From NCBI RefSeq assembly GCF_023111095.1, contig NZ_JALGYW010000004.1, positions 124,001-188,000 on the forward strand: a stretch of 64,000 nucleotides of DNA. The letters run 5' to 3'. The translations under genes and the position numbers were made by a program. Below the pieces are notes generated by a model. That model was given only the letters and a program-made list of their open reading frames with translations, was not told where the DNA came from and ran no database searches. Shown here piece after piece: positions 9,052 to 18,231 of the stretch; position 1 is the stretch's first letter; every line of letters begins with the position of its first letter. Origin of the DNA: Maribellus sp. YY47 (GTDB taxonomy: Bacteria > Bacteroidota > Bacteroidia > Bacteroidales > Prolixibacteraceae).

Positions 9052-10155
9052 TCAGTTGCAAAGTTCCTGAACGATGAATAAATCGTAGTGTTTTTGGGAA
9101 AAAGGATAATCCCAACAACCCATTCGGTGAAACAAATCGCCCCCGAACCCTTTTTTGTAAATATGAATCCCGTGCAACGGATGACTTTGGTTGATGTTGG
9201 GAGCCGATCCAAACATATCGTATTCGGAGCAGCCCCAGTTCTTCGCCATTTTTATGGATTCCCACTGCAGGGCATAGCTGGCCAAAATGTTTTGTTTATT
9301 GGTGGCTGAGGCTCCGTAAAGATAAGTGCCGCGCTTGTGCGACAGCGCCAAAAACATTGAGGCCATGTATTCTCCTTCCCAGTCGGCCATTAGCATTTTT
9401 ACCTTCACCCCTTTTTTGTTGTTATCCTGTTTTTTAAGGATGTTCAGAAAATACTGTTCGTTTTGCAAGGGCAGCTTGTGCCGAAGCGCTGTATCGTAAT
9501 ACAAACGGTACCATTCGCTGATGTGTTCGACACCGTATTCCTGAATTCTGATGCCCTGATTCAGCGCCCGTTTTACATTGTAGCGGGTGTTGTAACGCAT
9601 GTTCGACAAAAGCGTATCTTCCTGCTGGGTGAGATACAGAAAAAACGTATTCTTGGGGAGAATGTCGCTCGGGCTTTTTTTCAGTCTCCAGTTGATGGTT
9701 TTATAATTTACCCTGAATTCCTGAACCTGCTCATCGGGTGGCCCGGTCCAGTTTCCCTGGGCATCAAAATAATCGTCATCGGCCGACCACTGGTTTTGCC
9801 ACGCCAGGTCGTAGCGGATGAAAATACAGTTGTGCGGAAGATAGGGTTTGATGGTTTCCGACAGTTGTTCCAGGAAAACACCCTGGTTTTCGAACTCCGG
9901 TTCCAGTTCCGGACCGTATGGAACATAGGCAAAACAATGGGTGGCATCGATGTATTTGATGAGTACCAAAAGATCATCGCTCTCACTTCCCAACACATCG
10001 CCATGGCTGAAAAGTGTATCCTTTGACACTGAAATTTCAAATCCTTTGGGTTGAAAGCCTTGCTTATCCTTTAATCTTCCCCAGAAAGGTGTTTGAGAGA
10101 GAATGTTGCTTGGCTTAATCTCCTCAATATTTTTTTGAACAATCGTACAATCCAT
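9052..10155 (-). CDS. FemAB/FemX-like aminoacyltransferase (GNAT fold)
   Basis: About 367 residues from ATG 10155; the longer frame to 10233 adds an unsupported leader. The sequence shows the two GNAT-like halves of FemAB proteins: SQTPFWGRLKDKQGF near the start, NTRYNVKRALNQGI in the middle, then MASMFLAL and YGASATNKQN before YDMFGSAP near the end. FemAB enzymes use aminoacyl-tRNA to add residues to peptidoglycan precursors; more distant relatives acylate other substrates. Since most Gram-negative walls lack interpeptide bridges, the real substrate is uncertain. It is cytoplasmic, with no obvious partner gene. Confidence 0.8.
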   Translation of the reverse strand: MDCTIVQKNIEEIKPSNILSQTPFWGRLKDKQGFQPKGFEISVSKDTLFSHGDVLGSESDDLLVLIKYIDATHCFAYVPYGPELEPEFENQGVFLEQLSETIKPYLPHNCIFIRYDLAWQNQWSADDDYFDAQGNWTGPPDEQVQEFRVNYKTINWRLKKSPSDILPKNTFFLYLTQQEDTLLSNMRYNTRYNVKRALNQGIRIQEYGVEHISEWYRLYYDTALRHKLPLQNEQYFLNILKKQDNNKKGVKVKMLMADWEGEYMASMFLALSHKRGTYLYGASATNKQNILASYALQWESIKMAKNWGCSEYDMFGSAPNINQSHPLHGIHIYKKGFGGDLFHRMGCWDYPFSQKHYDLFIVQELCN

Positions 10156-10301
10156 CTCCAAGATTTTGGGCAAAGCTATCCAATATAAAGAGGAATAAAA
10201 ATTTAACCGCCAAAACCCCGGGGATTTCCGCATTGGTTACATACTGCTAACATTGTCCCCAAGAAGAGGGCAGAATTTGGAAGGAAAGAGGATTTATTGA
10301 T

Positions 10302-11300
10302 CTATTGTTTCATGAATTTCATTAACGGAGTGATGAATTGATCAAAGCTTTCGATGTGGGGTAAATGGCCAATATTTGGAATTTCCACCAGCGTTGCGTT
10401 GGGAATGGCTGCCTGTGTTTGCTTTCCCAGATTTTCGTACAATCCCATTGTCTTTCGCACATCTTCCGAAACCAGTCCTTTTCCCAGGGCCGTCCGGTCG
10501 CGGGTGCCGATGATCAGCAGGGTAGGAGCCTGTACATTTGGAAATTCGTACAACACCGGTTGTGTGAAAATCATATCGTAGGTAAGCGCAGCATTCCAGG
10601 CGATACGCGAATAATCAGAATTTAATGTCCACCCCGCCAGCAGGTTTACCCATTCGTCGTATTCGGGCTTCCATTTTCCGTCGTAATAACTGGCCAGCTG
10701 GTAATCTTTTATTTGCTGATAGCCTTTTTTAAGTTCGTTTTCGTACCACCATTCCACCGGTTTGTAAGGTGCAACCAGTTTCCAGTCTTCCAGTCCGATC
10801 GGATTTTCAAGAACCAGTTTTTCAGCCGTTTCCGGGAACATCAACGCAAACCGGGTGGCGAGCATTCCACCCATCGAGTGCCCCAAAACTGCTGTTTTTG
10901 TCACATGCAGATAATCGAGCAGCATTTTCGTGTTGTTTGCCAGTTGCTGAAAGGTATAATGAAAATTTTCGGGTTTCGACGATTTCCCAAAACCAATCTG
11001 ATCGGGAACAATCACCCGGAAACCCTCTTTGGTTAAGGCATCGATGGTGGTTTTCCAATAGGCGCCGTTAAAATTCTTGCCGTGAAAAAGTACGATGTTT
11101 TTCCCGTTGTAATTTTCGGGTTTAACATCCATATATGCCATTTTCAGGTTTTGCAGTTGTATGTTTAACTGCAGGTATTCAACCGGATAAGGATATTCGT
11201 AATTGGTAAGTTCCAAGTCGAGCCATTTCAACTGGTTCGACTGGGCCGTGGCAGATACCTGAATAAAAAGAAGAAAAATAATTGTGTTTAACGTCTTCAT
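10302..11300 (-). CDS. Secreted alpha/beta hydrolase
   Basis: 332 residues with a signal peptide ending ATAQ (about residue 20). The nucleophile elbow GHSMGG places the catalytic serine at 142. DQIGFGKSSKP (100-110) is the usual motif after strand 4, LLIIGTRDRTAL carries the acid, and NIGHLPHIE near the C-terminus carries the catalytic His. The overall pattern is that of alpha/beta hydrolase fold-1 proteins such as esterases, haloalkane dehalogenases or C-C hydrolases. Substrate cannot be told. It lies in a minus-strand run of unrelated genes, so is probably transcribed on its own. Confidence 0.82.
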   Translation of the reverse strand: MKTLNTIIFLLFIQVSATAQSNQLKWLDLELTNYEYPYPVEYLQLNIQLQNLKMAYMDVKPENYNGKNIVLFHGKNFNGAYWKTTIDALTKEGFRVIVPDQIGFGKSSKPENFHYTFQQLANNTKMLLDYLHVTKTAVLGHSMGGMLATRFALMFPETAEKLVLENPIGLEDWKLVAPYKPVEWWYENELKKGYQQIKDYQLASYYDGKWKPEYDEWVNLLAGWTLNSDYSRIAWNAALTYDMIFTQPVLYEFPNVQAPTLLIIGTRDRTALGKGLVSEDVRKTMGLYENLGKQTQAAIPNATLVEIPNIGHLPHIESFDQFITPLMKFMKQ

Positions 11301-11361
11301 GGTGTTTTCGTATTAATTAGATTGAAACGAAAATCTACCATCAATGTTCAGGCTTTTTGTT

Positions 11362-12063
11362 TTAGTCGTTGGCCAGGTTTACAATGTGGCAGGCCACCAC
11401 GCCGGCAGTTTCGGTCCGCAGGCGGGCATTCCCCAGCGAAATTTCGGTGAAACCGGCAGCTTTGGCACGTTCCACTTCTTCGGGGCTGAAATCGCCTTCC
11501 GGGCCAATCAGTATCAACACGTCTTTTCTCCGAGACACCAATTTTTGCAGATGTTGCTTTTCTCCGTCGTTACAGTGGGCAATGAATTTATCGCCCTGAA
11601 AATCTGTTTTGAGCAGGTCGTCAAACCGTGTCAGTTCACTGAGTTGCGGCAGATAGGCTTTTACCGATTGCTTCATCGCCGAAACCAGGATCTTTTCCAT
11701 ACGCTCGGGTTTTATCACCTTTCTTTCTGAATGCTCCGAAAGTAAGGGGGTGATCGTATCAATTCCTATCTCGGTACATTTTTCAAGGCACCATTCAAAA
11801 CGATCGATGTTTTTGGTTGGAGCAATGGCCAGGTGTAAACTGAAATCCCGTTTTTCAAATTCTTTATGGGTTTCCAGGATAGAGATGGTGCAGCTTTTTG
11901 GGTGGTCGTCCACAATTTCAGCCAGGTAAAAGCCCCCTTTCCCATCTACAATCTGAACTTTATCGCCGTTGGTCAGACGCATGACTTTTACCGCATGTTT
12001 TGATTCATCGGTGTCGAGCGTGACTGTAGTTCCTGTTATTTCCGGAATATAAAAAAGCTGCAT
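11362..12063 (-). CDS. rsmE: 16S rRNA (uracil1498-N3)-methyltransferase RsmE
   Basis: 233 residues, the usual length. An N-terminal PUA-like domain (DESKHAVKVMRLTNGDKVQIVDG) precedes a SPOUT methyltransferase domain. The deep-knot motifs ILIGPEGDFSPEE and ISLGNARLRTETAG are diagnostic of RsmE. It methylates U1498 of 16S rRNA in the assembled 30S subunit using S-adenosylmethionine. It ends 61 bp downstream of the alpha/beta hydrolase start; no operon signal is seen. Confidence 0.93.
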   Translation of the reverse strand: MQLFYIPEITGTTVTLDTDESKHAVKVMRLTNGDKVQIVDGKGGFYLAEIVDDHPKSCTISILETHKEFEKRDFSLHLAIAPTKNIDRFEWCLEKCTEIGIDTITPLLSEHSERKVIKPERMEKILVSAMKQSVKAYLPQLSELTRFDDLLKTDFQGDKFIAHCNDGEKQHLQKLVSRRKDVLILIGPEGDFSPEEVERAKAAGFTEISLGNARLRTETAGVVACHIVNLAND

Positions 12064-12146
12064 TTTTTCTCTCGATTTGTGATGGACACAAAAATAATCA
12101 AATCATGGTTTTATCTCTATCGTTTGGCAATGATCATCTTTTTGAA

Positions 12147-13157
12147 TTAAAAGTTGTCCCGGGTATCGTCGCCAAATTTGAAAACCTTGTATAAATAGCC
12201 CACCGAAGGGAGAATGATAAGTACACCCACTACAAGAGCAATCAGCAAATACAGCTGGACTTTGTAGGGCGCACCTGCATTTTGCAGTGTAATATCGGGT
12301 CCATCTTTGATATTTACCAATACGGGAAACTGAATGGCAAACCAGCCGGTAACGATCATGGTGGTCTGGAAACCGCCAATTAGCCGAAGCATAACAACGT
12401 TGGGATGATTGAGGTATTTCCACAAAAAGGGCAGTGCGATGGTGGCCAGAACGATGGCAGCAATACTTACCGGCGACTGGATGAATTCAACCAGTAATCC
12501 GTGGCCTTCGAGTTTGGCCGTGAGAAAAACGAGCGCACCGGTAATCACCAATCCCAAAAGCAGGCGTTTGGTCACTTTGGCAAAGTAGCGGACGTATTTT
12601 TCATCTTTTATCTCGCTAACCGTAAAAATACCGGCGAGGAAGGCAAACAATAACACCAGGAACAAACCCATACTCATCGAAAACAGATTCATCCACGGGT
12701 GAATGTAAACCTGGTAAAAACCTTCGCGGTAGTCCATCGTAATTTCTCCCAGAATGATCCCTCCCAGTGTTACGCCTAAAAAGAAGGTGGTAAAAAGGCT
12801 GGAGTATTGAAAAATAACGGAATAAATCTTCATCGGGCGTTTCTCTTCTATGTCGTAATGCCGGAATGTAAAAGCCGATCCGCGCATGATAATGCCGATA
12901 AGTACCAGTAAAACCGGAATATGCAAAGCCGTTAAAACGGTGGAATAAACCGACGGGAAACCGACAAAAAGAATCACCACCACCAGGATCAGCCAAACAT
13001 GGTTGGCTTCCCACACCGGGGCAATGGCTTTGGTAACAATGCTGGCTGCTTTTCCGCGGGTTAATAATTCAAGGATTCCGCCTCCGAAATCAGCTCCACC
13101 GAGCAAAACATACAAAAAGAGGCAGATGACCAGTATCAGAAAATTAAATTCAACCAT
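12147..13157 (-). CDS. cydB: Cytochrome bd ubiquinol oxidase subunit II
   Basis: About 336 residues from ATG 13157 (the longer frame starts six codons earlier and would overlap cydA further). It is an integral membrane protein starting VEFNFLILVICLFLYVLLGGADFGGG, the conserved first helix of CydB. Together with CydA it forms the high-affinity cytochrome bd quinol oxidase that reduces O2 to water at low oxygen. The start overlaps the end of cydA by 8 bp, giving a translationally coupled cydAB operon. In an otherwise fermentative or anaerobic genome it would serve oxygen scavenging. Confidence 0.93.
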   Translation of the reverse strand: MVEFNFLILVICLFLYVLLGGADFGGGILELLTRGKAASIVTKAIAPVWEANHVWLILVVVILFVGFPSVYSTVLTALHIPVLLVLIGIIMRGSAFTFRHYDIEEKRPMKIYSVIFQYSSLFTTFFLGVTLGGIILGEITMDYREGFYQVYIHPWMNLFSMSMGLFLVLLFAFLAGIFTVSEIKDEKYVRYFAKVTKRLLLGLVITGALVFLTAKLEGHGLLVEFIQSPVSIAAIVLATIALPFLWKYLNHPNVVMLRLIGGFQTTMIVTGWFAIQFPVLVNIKDGPDITLQNAGAPYKVQLYLLIALVVGVLIILPSVGYLYKVFKFGDDTRDNF

Positions 13158-14460
13158 TGGACAGATATTTAGCATGTAAAACTTTGATTTGGCGGCTCAA
13201 CAGCCAGATAACCACAAAACTGAGGATGAGGTAAACCACCGATATGGTGTAAAATGTGTATTGAATGCCCGGCATCGGAGTCAGCGAATCTTTTGTTTTT
13301 ATGATGCCGTAAATGATCCACGGTTGCCGTCCGACCTCGGTGACAATCCAACCGGCTTGCACCGCTATAAAGCCGAGCGGGGTAGCAGCAAACAACATTT
13401 TAAGCCACCATTTCTTTTCGAGCCAGTGTTTGTATTTGAATGTTCCGGCCAGGAAAATAGCCGCGATGAGCATCAAAAAGGTACCAATACCCACCATAAT
13501 CTGGAATGAATAGTGCGTGATTGGCACGGGGGGCCATTCTTCTTTTGGAAACTGGTCTAAGCCGATGACTTCGGCGTTAAAATCGCCGTGTGCCAGGAAG
13601 CTTAAAAATCCCGGAAGTTTGATGGCGTATTTTACTGTTTCATTTTCCACATCGGGTATTCCGCCAATAATAAGCGGCGCTTTCGTCTGCGTTTCGAAAT
13701 GAGATTCAAAAGCAGCCAGTTTGGCGGGTTGCAGCTTGGCTACATTTTTTGCAGCCAGGTCGCCACTGACAGGCTGAAGGATAGCTGCCACCGATGCAAA
13801 TGCCAGGGCAATGGTGATGGCCTTTGCATGAATCTCAAGTTTATTCTTTAAATACAGAATGGCATGTACGCCGGCTACGGCAAACCCGGTGGCAGAGAAA
13901 GCTGCAATGGTCATGTGGTGTGCCTGAGAAAACCAGGCTTTGTTGAACATTGCCTTAACCGGATCGATGTTAAATGCCTGGCCGTCGATCCAGTCAAACC
14001 CGGCGGGTGCGTTCATCCAGGCGTTTGCTGATACAACAAATATTCCGGAAAGTACACCGGAAATTCCAACCACCAGCCCGGTGTACAGGTGTACCTTTTT
14101 ATTCAATCGTTTCCATCCGTACAGGAATAAACCCAAGGCAATGGCTTCCACAAAAAAAGCCGTTCCTTCCCACGAAAAAGGCATCCCGAAAATGGGGCCG
14201 GCGTGTTCCATAAAACCGGGCCAGAGCATGCCAAGTTCAAACGACAGTACCGTGCCTGAAACGGCACCAACGGCAAAGAAAATTGCCACTCCCTTCGACC
14301 AGGCTTTGGCCAGATCGAGATAAACCGGGTTGTTGGTTCGCAACCATTTCCATTCGGCCACAAACATAAACCACGGCATAACCATGCCTATACAGGCAAA
14401 AATGATATGAAATCCGAGCGAAACCCCCATCTGCATGCGGGCAGCCATAAATGTATCCAT
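13150..14460 (-). CDS. cydA: Cytochrome bd ubiquinol oxidase subunit I
   Basis: 436 residues. His18 in GFHIIFACIGM is the haem b595 ligand region, AHHMTIAAFSATGFAVAGVHA carries the haem b558 histidine, and the C-terminal EVGRQPW is the invariant motif of CydA. The quinol-binding Q-loop region is short, as in the truncated Q-loop class. It reduces O2 with quinol electrons without pumping protons. The gene is first in a two-gene operon with cydB. No cydX-like small gene was identified after cydB. Confidence 0.94.
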   Translation of the reverse strand: MDTFMAARMQMGVSLGFHIIFACIGMVMPWFMFVAEWKWLRTNNPVYLDLAKAWSKGVAIFFAVGAVSGTVLSFELGMLWPGFMEHAGPIFGMPFSWEGTAFFVEAIALGLFLYGWKRLNKKVHLYTGLVVGISGVLSGIFVVSANAWMNAPAGFDWIDGQAFNIDPVKAMFNKAWFSQAHHMTIAAFSATGFAVAGVHAILYLKNKLEIHAKAITIALAFASVAAILQPVSGDLAAKNVAKLQPAKLAAFESHFETQTKAPLIIGGIPDVENETVKYAIKLPGFLSFLAHGDFNAEVIGLDQFPKEEWPPVPITHYSFQIMVGIGTFLMLIAAIFLAGTFKYKHWLEKKWWLKMLFAATPLGFIAVQAGWIVTEVGRQPWIIYGIIKTKDSLTPMPGIQYTFYTISVVYLILSFVVIWLLSRQIKVLHAKYLSNG

Positions 14461-14665
14461 GTTTTTATATTAATTGTTTGTAATTGTTTTCACTTTCATC
14501 AACAGTCCTAATTCATTTCGGTTTGCTGTAAAATCAAAAGTTAACATCCGGGCCCAATGTTGCCTGTGGCAATGTTTTGATAACTTGGATATTAAGGAAC
14601 GAGAGGCGCAGTTCGAACAGAGTCAGATTTAACATTGGCCGGAAACATTAGCCGGCGCTTGCAGA

Positions 14666-15160
14666 TTACTTCAACATTCGCGGCGCTAGATGAAAAGCGA
14701 GGGACCCGGTTCGGGCTTTTACCTCTTTCCAGTCGTCGATATCGAATTCGATTCCCACGGTTGAGGTGGTGGGCATATCGCCGTGAAACGAACGCAACAG
14801 ATTGGCGGCGAAGTAGTAAAACCCCGGATTATGGCCAAAAAAGAAAACCGTTTGGGCTTCTCCTGGCAATTCCTGGATAAAATCGATAAAATCGCCCGTT
14901 GTCATCCCATCGTAAATGGCTTCCACTTCCCGGATATTATTCAGATCGAACCCCAGGTTTTCGGCAAAAATACGAGCCGTTTTTAAGGCCCTTTTGGCGG
15001 GGCTCGAAATGATTTGGTCGGGTGTTACTTTTCTGCGGTTTAATTCGGAACTCACCAGCGCAGCATCACTTTTCCCGCGATCCTGAAGATCACGGTTAAA
15101 GTCATCGTCGTAGCCGTAAGGAACGGCTTTCCCGTGGCGAACTATTACTACTCGTTTCAT
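14666..15160 (-). CDS. SixA-like histidine phosphatase
   Basis: 164 residues. The RHG motif (8-10) in VVIVRHGKAVPYG starts a phosphohistidine phosphatase of the SixA branch. The second motif SSPAKRALKTA (about 53-63) and the FFGHNPGF region with the second catalytic His (about 115) complete the active site. SixA removes phosphate from His-containing phosphotransfer proteins; relatives act on small molecules. No partner kinase is adjacent, so the target is unknown. Confidence 0.85.
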   Translation of the reverse strand: MKRVVIVRHGKAVPYGYDDDFNRDLQDRGKSDAALVSSELNRRKVTPDQIISSPAKRALKTARIFAENLGFDLNNIREVEAIYDGMTTGDFIDFIQELPGEAQTVFFFGHNPGFYYFAANLLRSFHGDMPTTSTVGIEFDIDDWKEVKARTGSLAFHLAPRMLK

Positions 15161-15223
15161 TTGTAGTTTGTTTAAGATGAAAGTTTTACGAGAAAAGCAG
15201 GCCCGCAGTTTACTTACGATTCG

Positions 15224-15502
15224 TTAAATCGTTTGGTAAACATCAATTTCGGCCGCGGCCAGTTCTACAATTTGGGGTACAATACCGGTAAAGTGCGGAG
15301 TATTGTTATGAAAATCAACAGCTTCCTGGTCTTTCCATTTCTCAATTAAACAATACACTGTTTCGTTATTCAATGCTTTATGGAGGACGTATTCAATGCA
15401 TCCTGCCTCGGCCCTCGATGCCTTTCCCAATTCGTCGATCAATTTCAGGAACTCTGTTTCTTTTCCGGACTTTACCGTAAATTTGGCTACTATTGAAATC
15501 AT
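15224..15502 (-). CDS. Antibiotic biosynthesis monooxygenase (ABM) domain protein, YgiN-like
   Basis: 92 residues forming a single ABM ferredoxin-like domain. Markers are VAKFTVKSGKETEF at the start, EAGCIEYVLHKA in the middle and EKWKDQEAVDFHNNTPHF towards the end. Members such as YgiN are small dimeric cofactor-free oxygenases of quinol-type substrates, and many have unknown substrates. It is divergent from the phosphoesterase gene that starts 75 bp away. Confidence 0.83.
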   Translation of the reverse strand: MISIVAKFTVKSGKETEFLKLIDELGKASRAEAGCIEYVLHKALNNETVYCLIEKWKDQEAVDFHNNTPHFTGIVPQIVELAAAEIDVYQTI

Positions 15503-15576
15503 ATTTACAATTTTTGGTTATTTGATTTTTGGTTCAAACAAATTTAACTTAATTTATCGCAATAGAAAATACAGAG

Positions 15577-16089
15577 ATGAGGCGCATCGGATTGTTATCA
15601 GACACACATGGTTTTATTCACGAACGGATTTTTACATTTTTTGAAAAGGTAGACGAGATTTGGCATGCCGGCGATATTGGCAACATTGAAACTGCTGACC
15701 GGCTGGCCGCTTTTAAAACGCTGAAAGCTGTTTACGGAAATATCGACGGACAGGATGTACGCATTGTTCATCCCATGCATCAACGTTTTAAATGCGAAGA
15801 GGTGGATGTGTGGATGACACATATTGGTGGTTACCCCGGGCGATACGAACGCTATGTAAAACCTGATATTTATACCAATTCACCCGATCTTTTTATCAGC
15901 GGGCATTCGCATATTTTAAAAGTGATTTACGATCAAAAACTCAATTTTCTGCACATCAACCCCGGAGCAGCAGGCTACAAAGGTTTCCACAAAGTGTGTA
16001 CGGCCGTGCGTTTTGTCATCGACAGGAAAGAAATTCGCGACCTGGAAATCTGGCAAATTCCGAGAAGCGAGGCTGTACCTACTTTGTAA
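15577..16089 (+). CDS. Calcineurin-like metallophosphoesterase, YfcE/MJ0936 family
   Basis: 170 residues. Metal-binding motifs appear in order: DTH (9-11), AGD (31-33), GNID (54-57), TH (81-82) and GHSH (109-112), with NPGA near 140. These define the small YfcE-type phosphodiesterases that hydrolyse phosphodiester bonds using two Mn or Ni ions. The third motif is GNID instead of the common GNCD, which keeps the metal-binding Asn and catalytic Asp. The stop overlaps the convergent prmA by 11 bp, so the two genes share their 3' ends. Confidence 0.88.
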   Translation: MRRIGLLSDTHGFIHERIFTFFEKVDEIWHAGDIGNIETADRLAAFKTLKAVYGNIDGQDVRIVHPMHQRFKCEEVDVWMTHIGGYPGRYERYVKPDIYTNSPDLFISGHSHILKVIYDQKLNFLHINPGAAGYKGFHKVCTAVRFVIDRKEIRDLEIWQIPRSEAVPTL

Positions 16090-16915
16090 ATGAGTAGGCT
16101 ACCCAGTTGTTTTTTACTTTGAAGCCGGCGTCTTTCAGCCCCAGACTTTCAGCCTTTGTTTTAATGGCCGACATGTCTTCCTTGTAAAATCCACTCATGA
16201 TCAGGGTACCTCCGGCATTCAACACGCTGTTGTAGGCTGGCAGGTCGTTGAGCAATACGTTTCGCTGGATATTCGCAAAAATTACATCGTAAGTATCGGT
16301 CGACAATAATTTGGCATCGCCCAGTTTTACGTCGAGGTTATGAATGTTGTTGATCCGCGCATTTTCGAGACTGCCTTCGTACGACCACTTATCTATGTCG
16401 ATGGCGGTAATCTTTTCTGCTCCTTTCATCGAAGCCAGAATGCCAAGTATTCCGGTTCCGCAGCCCATGTCGAGCACCGATTTTCCTGACATATCGTTCT
16501 GAAGGATCGATTCGAGCACGAGCGAGGTGGTTTCGTGGTTTCCTGTACCAAAAGCCATGTTGGGCTCAATCACAATCTCGTATTTCAGTTTTGGATATTC
16601 GGTGTGAAAAGGTGCGCGAACCACGCACTGGTCGGCAACCACCAAGGGTTTAAAATAGTTTTTTTCCCATTCTTCGTTCCAGTTCTGATCTTCAATTGTT
16701 TCCGATTTCACATCAAAACAAAAGTCTTCAGAAAACTCGTTCAGCACTTCGTTGAGCTGTCCTTTGTGGTAATTCGACTCCGGAATATAGGCTTCGAAAC
16801 CTGCCGGGCTATCTACAAAACTATCAAAACCAATTTCGGCAAGCTGCGCTGTTAATACTTCGCGTAGCCATTCTTGAAAGGGGGTGATTTCGATGCTTAC
16901 CTTTTTGTAGTCCAT
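16079..16915 (-). CDS. prmA: Ribosomal protein L11 methyltransferase
   Basis: About 278 residues from ATG 16915 (MDYKKVSIEI); the longer frame begins in the terminator of the neighbouring operon and is rejected. The SAM-binding motif is VLDMGCGTGILGI, preceded by PNMAFGTGNHETT, a segment characteristic of PrmA. The N-terminal domain recognises L11. It trimethylates lysines of ribosomal protein L11. It overlaps the convergent phosphoesterase by 11 bp. Confidence 0.92.
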   Translation of the reverse strand: MDYKKVSIEITPFQEWLREVLTAQLAEIGFDSFVDSPAGFEAYIPESNYHKGQLNEVLNEFSEDFCFDVKSETIEDQNWNEEWEKNYFKPLVVADQCVVRAPFHTEYPKLKYEIVIEPNMAFGTGNHETTSLVLESILQNDMSGKSVLDMGCGTGILGILASMKGAEKITAIDIDKWSYEGSLENARINNIHNLDVKLGDAKLLSTDTYDVIFANIQRNVLLNDLPAYNSVLNAGGTLIMSGFYKEDMSAIKTKAESLGLKDAGFKVKNNWVAYSFTK

Positions 16916-16939
16916 GGGAAAAATTTTTTGTGAAGGTAT

Positions 16940-16972
16940 AAAAAAAACAGCCATCCGATTATCGAACGACTG
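16940..16972 (-). terminator. Intrinsic terminator of the ABC transporter operon
   Basis: Read on the minus strand, a stem of about 9 bp including G-U pairs (16948-16972) is followed by a run of eight T. It lies just after the DUF4857 stop and separates that operon from prmA. Confidence 0.65.
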
Positions 16973-16994
16973 CTACTATTTTTGCTTTTTCTTT

Positions 16995-18230
16995 CTATTT
17001 GAAAAATTTGTTTGGAAAGAAATTTACCGCTAAAAAACCATAAATTCCTGTGATGCAAACAATCACCAAATCAAGTATCTGATTGGAAGGTTTTTCGTTC
17101 CGTTTACGGATAATCATAAACTGAACCAGCGCAAGAAACAGGCTCACCGCAATCCAGTAATACGAACCACTTGCTTTGCAATAAAAGTTGATGTATTCTG
17201 AATTTTCATCTGTCATGCTTAGTTGAGCCGGGAACAACGCTGCGGCGATTTGTCCTTCTTTACGTTCGCTTTGAACCGGCCAGCTTTCAGCATATTCATT
17301 CACCGGATTGAGATCGCGGTCGAAAATATGTGAACGCGTAAAACCTTCACCTAAAACCTGCACATCATAATTGAGCAAATTGCCCCAGATTCGTATTTCG
17401 TACAAATCAGGATTGACGTCATCAACCGGGAAGCGTTCCAGCAAATAATCCCACTGCGTTAATCCGTACAGGTGATTGTCTTCAGAAAAAAGATAGGCAT
17501 AATAGAGCTTGTCGGCATCGTCGACACATTGAATCGTTTTGAATTTCAATCCTTCAGGCAGATCTACCTTCCGTACAAAAGGTTTTCCTTTTATCATTTT
17601 TACATGAAAAAGCTGATCGGCAGAATCGACAATCAGGTAACCTTCGTCGCACGATTTCAGGTTGGTGGGTATCCCGTTAATTGAAGTTGCCGGAAATTTA
17701 AAACCACGGTTGTATAAAACGGCTGAAAACATGCGGCTTTTTTCTTCGTTGATTTGATTGGTTGCGGCATCGATAAATTCCATTCGCCAGTTAATCCGGA
17801 AAAAGTCTTCGGGCATTTCGAGGGTTGCACGTCCTGATTGCGACTCAAACAGCGGGTAAAGCGAGGGGCGGGGAGTGTTAACATCCTCTGGTTTCAAATT
17901 AAAATTCGACTTGTATTTGCTGATCTGGTGCGGATCCATTTCAACACCGTTCAGCGAGTCGGGCAGGTTTTGATTCATCAGCAACTGGCGGGTGTACATA
18001 AACGGAAGTTTGGCTTCGTATTCTTCGCGTGTAAATGTTTCACCTTTGGTGTTGGTAAAGCCTTTGTCTTCACCGGTTCGCATGATCATAAAATCGTGAT
18101 CGACCGCACTGTACTGGATAAAGGGTTTTTTGATGGGTTGGGCAAAAGCTATCCAATAAAGTTTTGGAAGGACAATTGCAAACCCGATAATTGCAACGAA
18201 GACCAATACGTATCTACTAATTTTTACCAT
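16995..18230 (-). CDS. DUF4857 membrane protein linked to an ABC transporter
   Basis: 411 residues. It has an N-terminal transmembrane anchor (YVLVFVAIIGFAIVLPKLYWI), a large extracytoplasmic domain of about 320 residues, then two C-terminal transmembrane segments (SYYWIAVSLFLALVQFMIIR and LDLVIVCITGIYGFLAV). The pattern matches DUF4857, a Bacteroidota family regularly found next to an ABC ATPase and permease. Its role is unknown; with that gene order it may be an accessory sensing or coupling subunit. It begins 1 bp after the permease stop and is third and last in the operon. Confidence 0.75.
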   Translation of the reverse strand: MVKISRYVLVFVAIIGFAIVLPKLYWIAFAQPIKKPFIQYSAVDHDFMIMRTGEDKGFTNTKGETFTREEYEAKLPFMYTRQLLMNQNLPDSLNGVEMDPHQISKYKSNFNLKPEDVNTPRPSLYPLFESQSGRATLEMPEDFFRINWRMEFIDAATNQINEEKSRMFSAVLYNRGFKFPATSINGIPTNLKSCDEGYLIVDSADQLFHVKMIKGKPFVRKVDLPEGLKFKTIQCVDDADKLYYAYLFSEDNHLYGLTQWDYLLERFPVDDVNPDLYEIRIWGNLLNYDVQVLGEGFTRSHIFDRDLNPVNEYAESWPVQSERKEGQIAAALFPAQLSMTDENSEYINFYCKASGSYYWIAVSLFLALVQFMIIRKRNEKPSNQILDLVIVCITGIYGFLAVNFFPNKFFK

Positions 18231-18231
18231 T

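Noticed and set aside
9463-10026. Plus-strand frame of 187 codons opposite the FemAB-like gene
   Set aside because: Antisense shadow; the minus-strand product has clear FemAB motifs.
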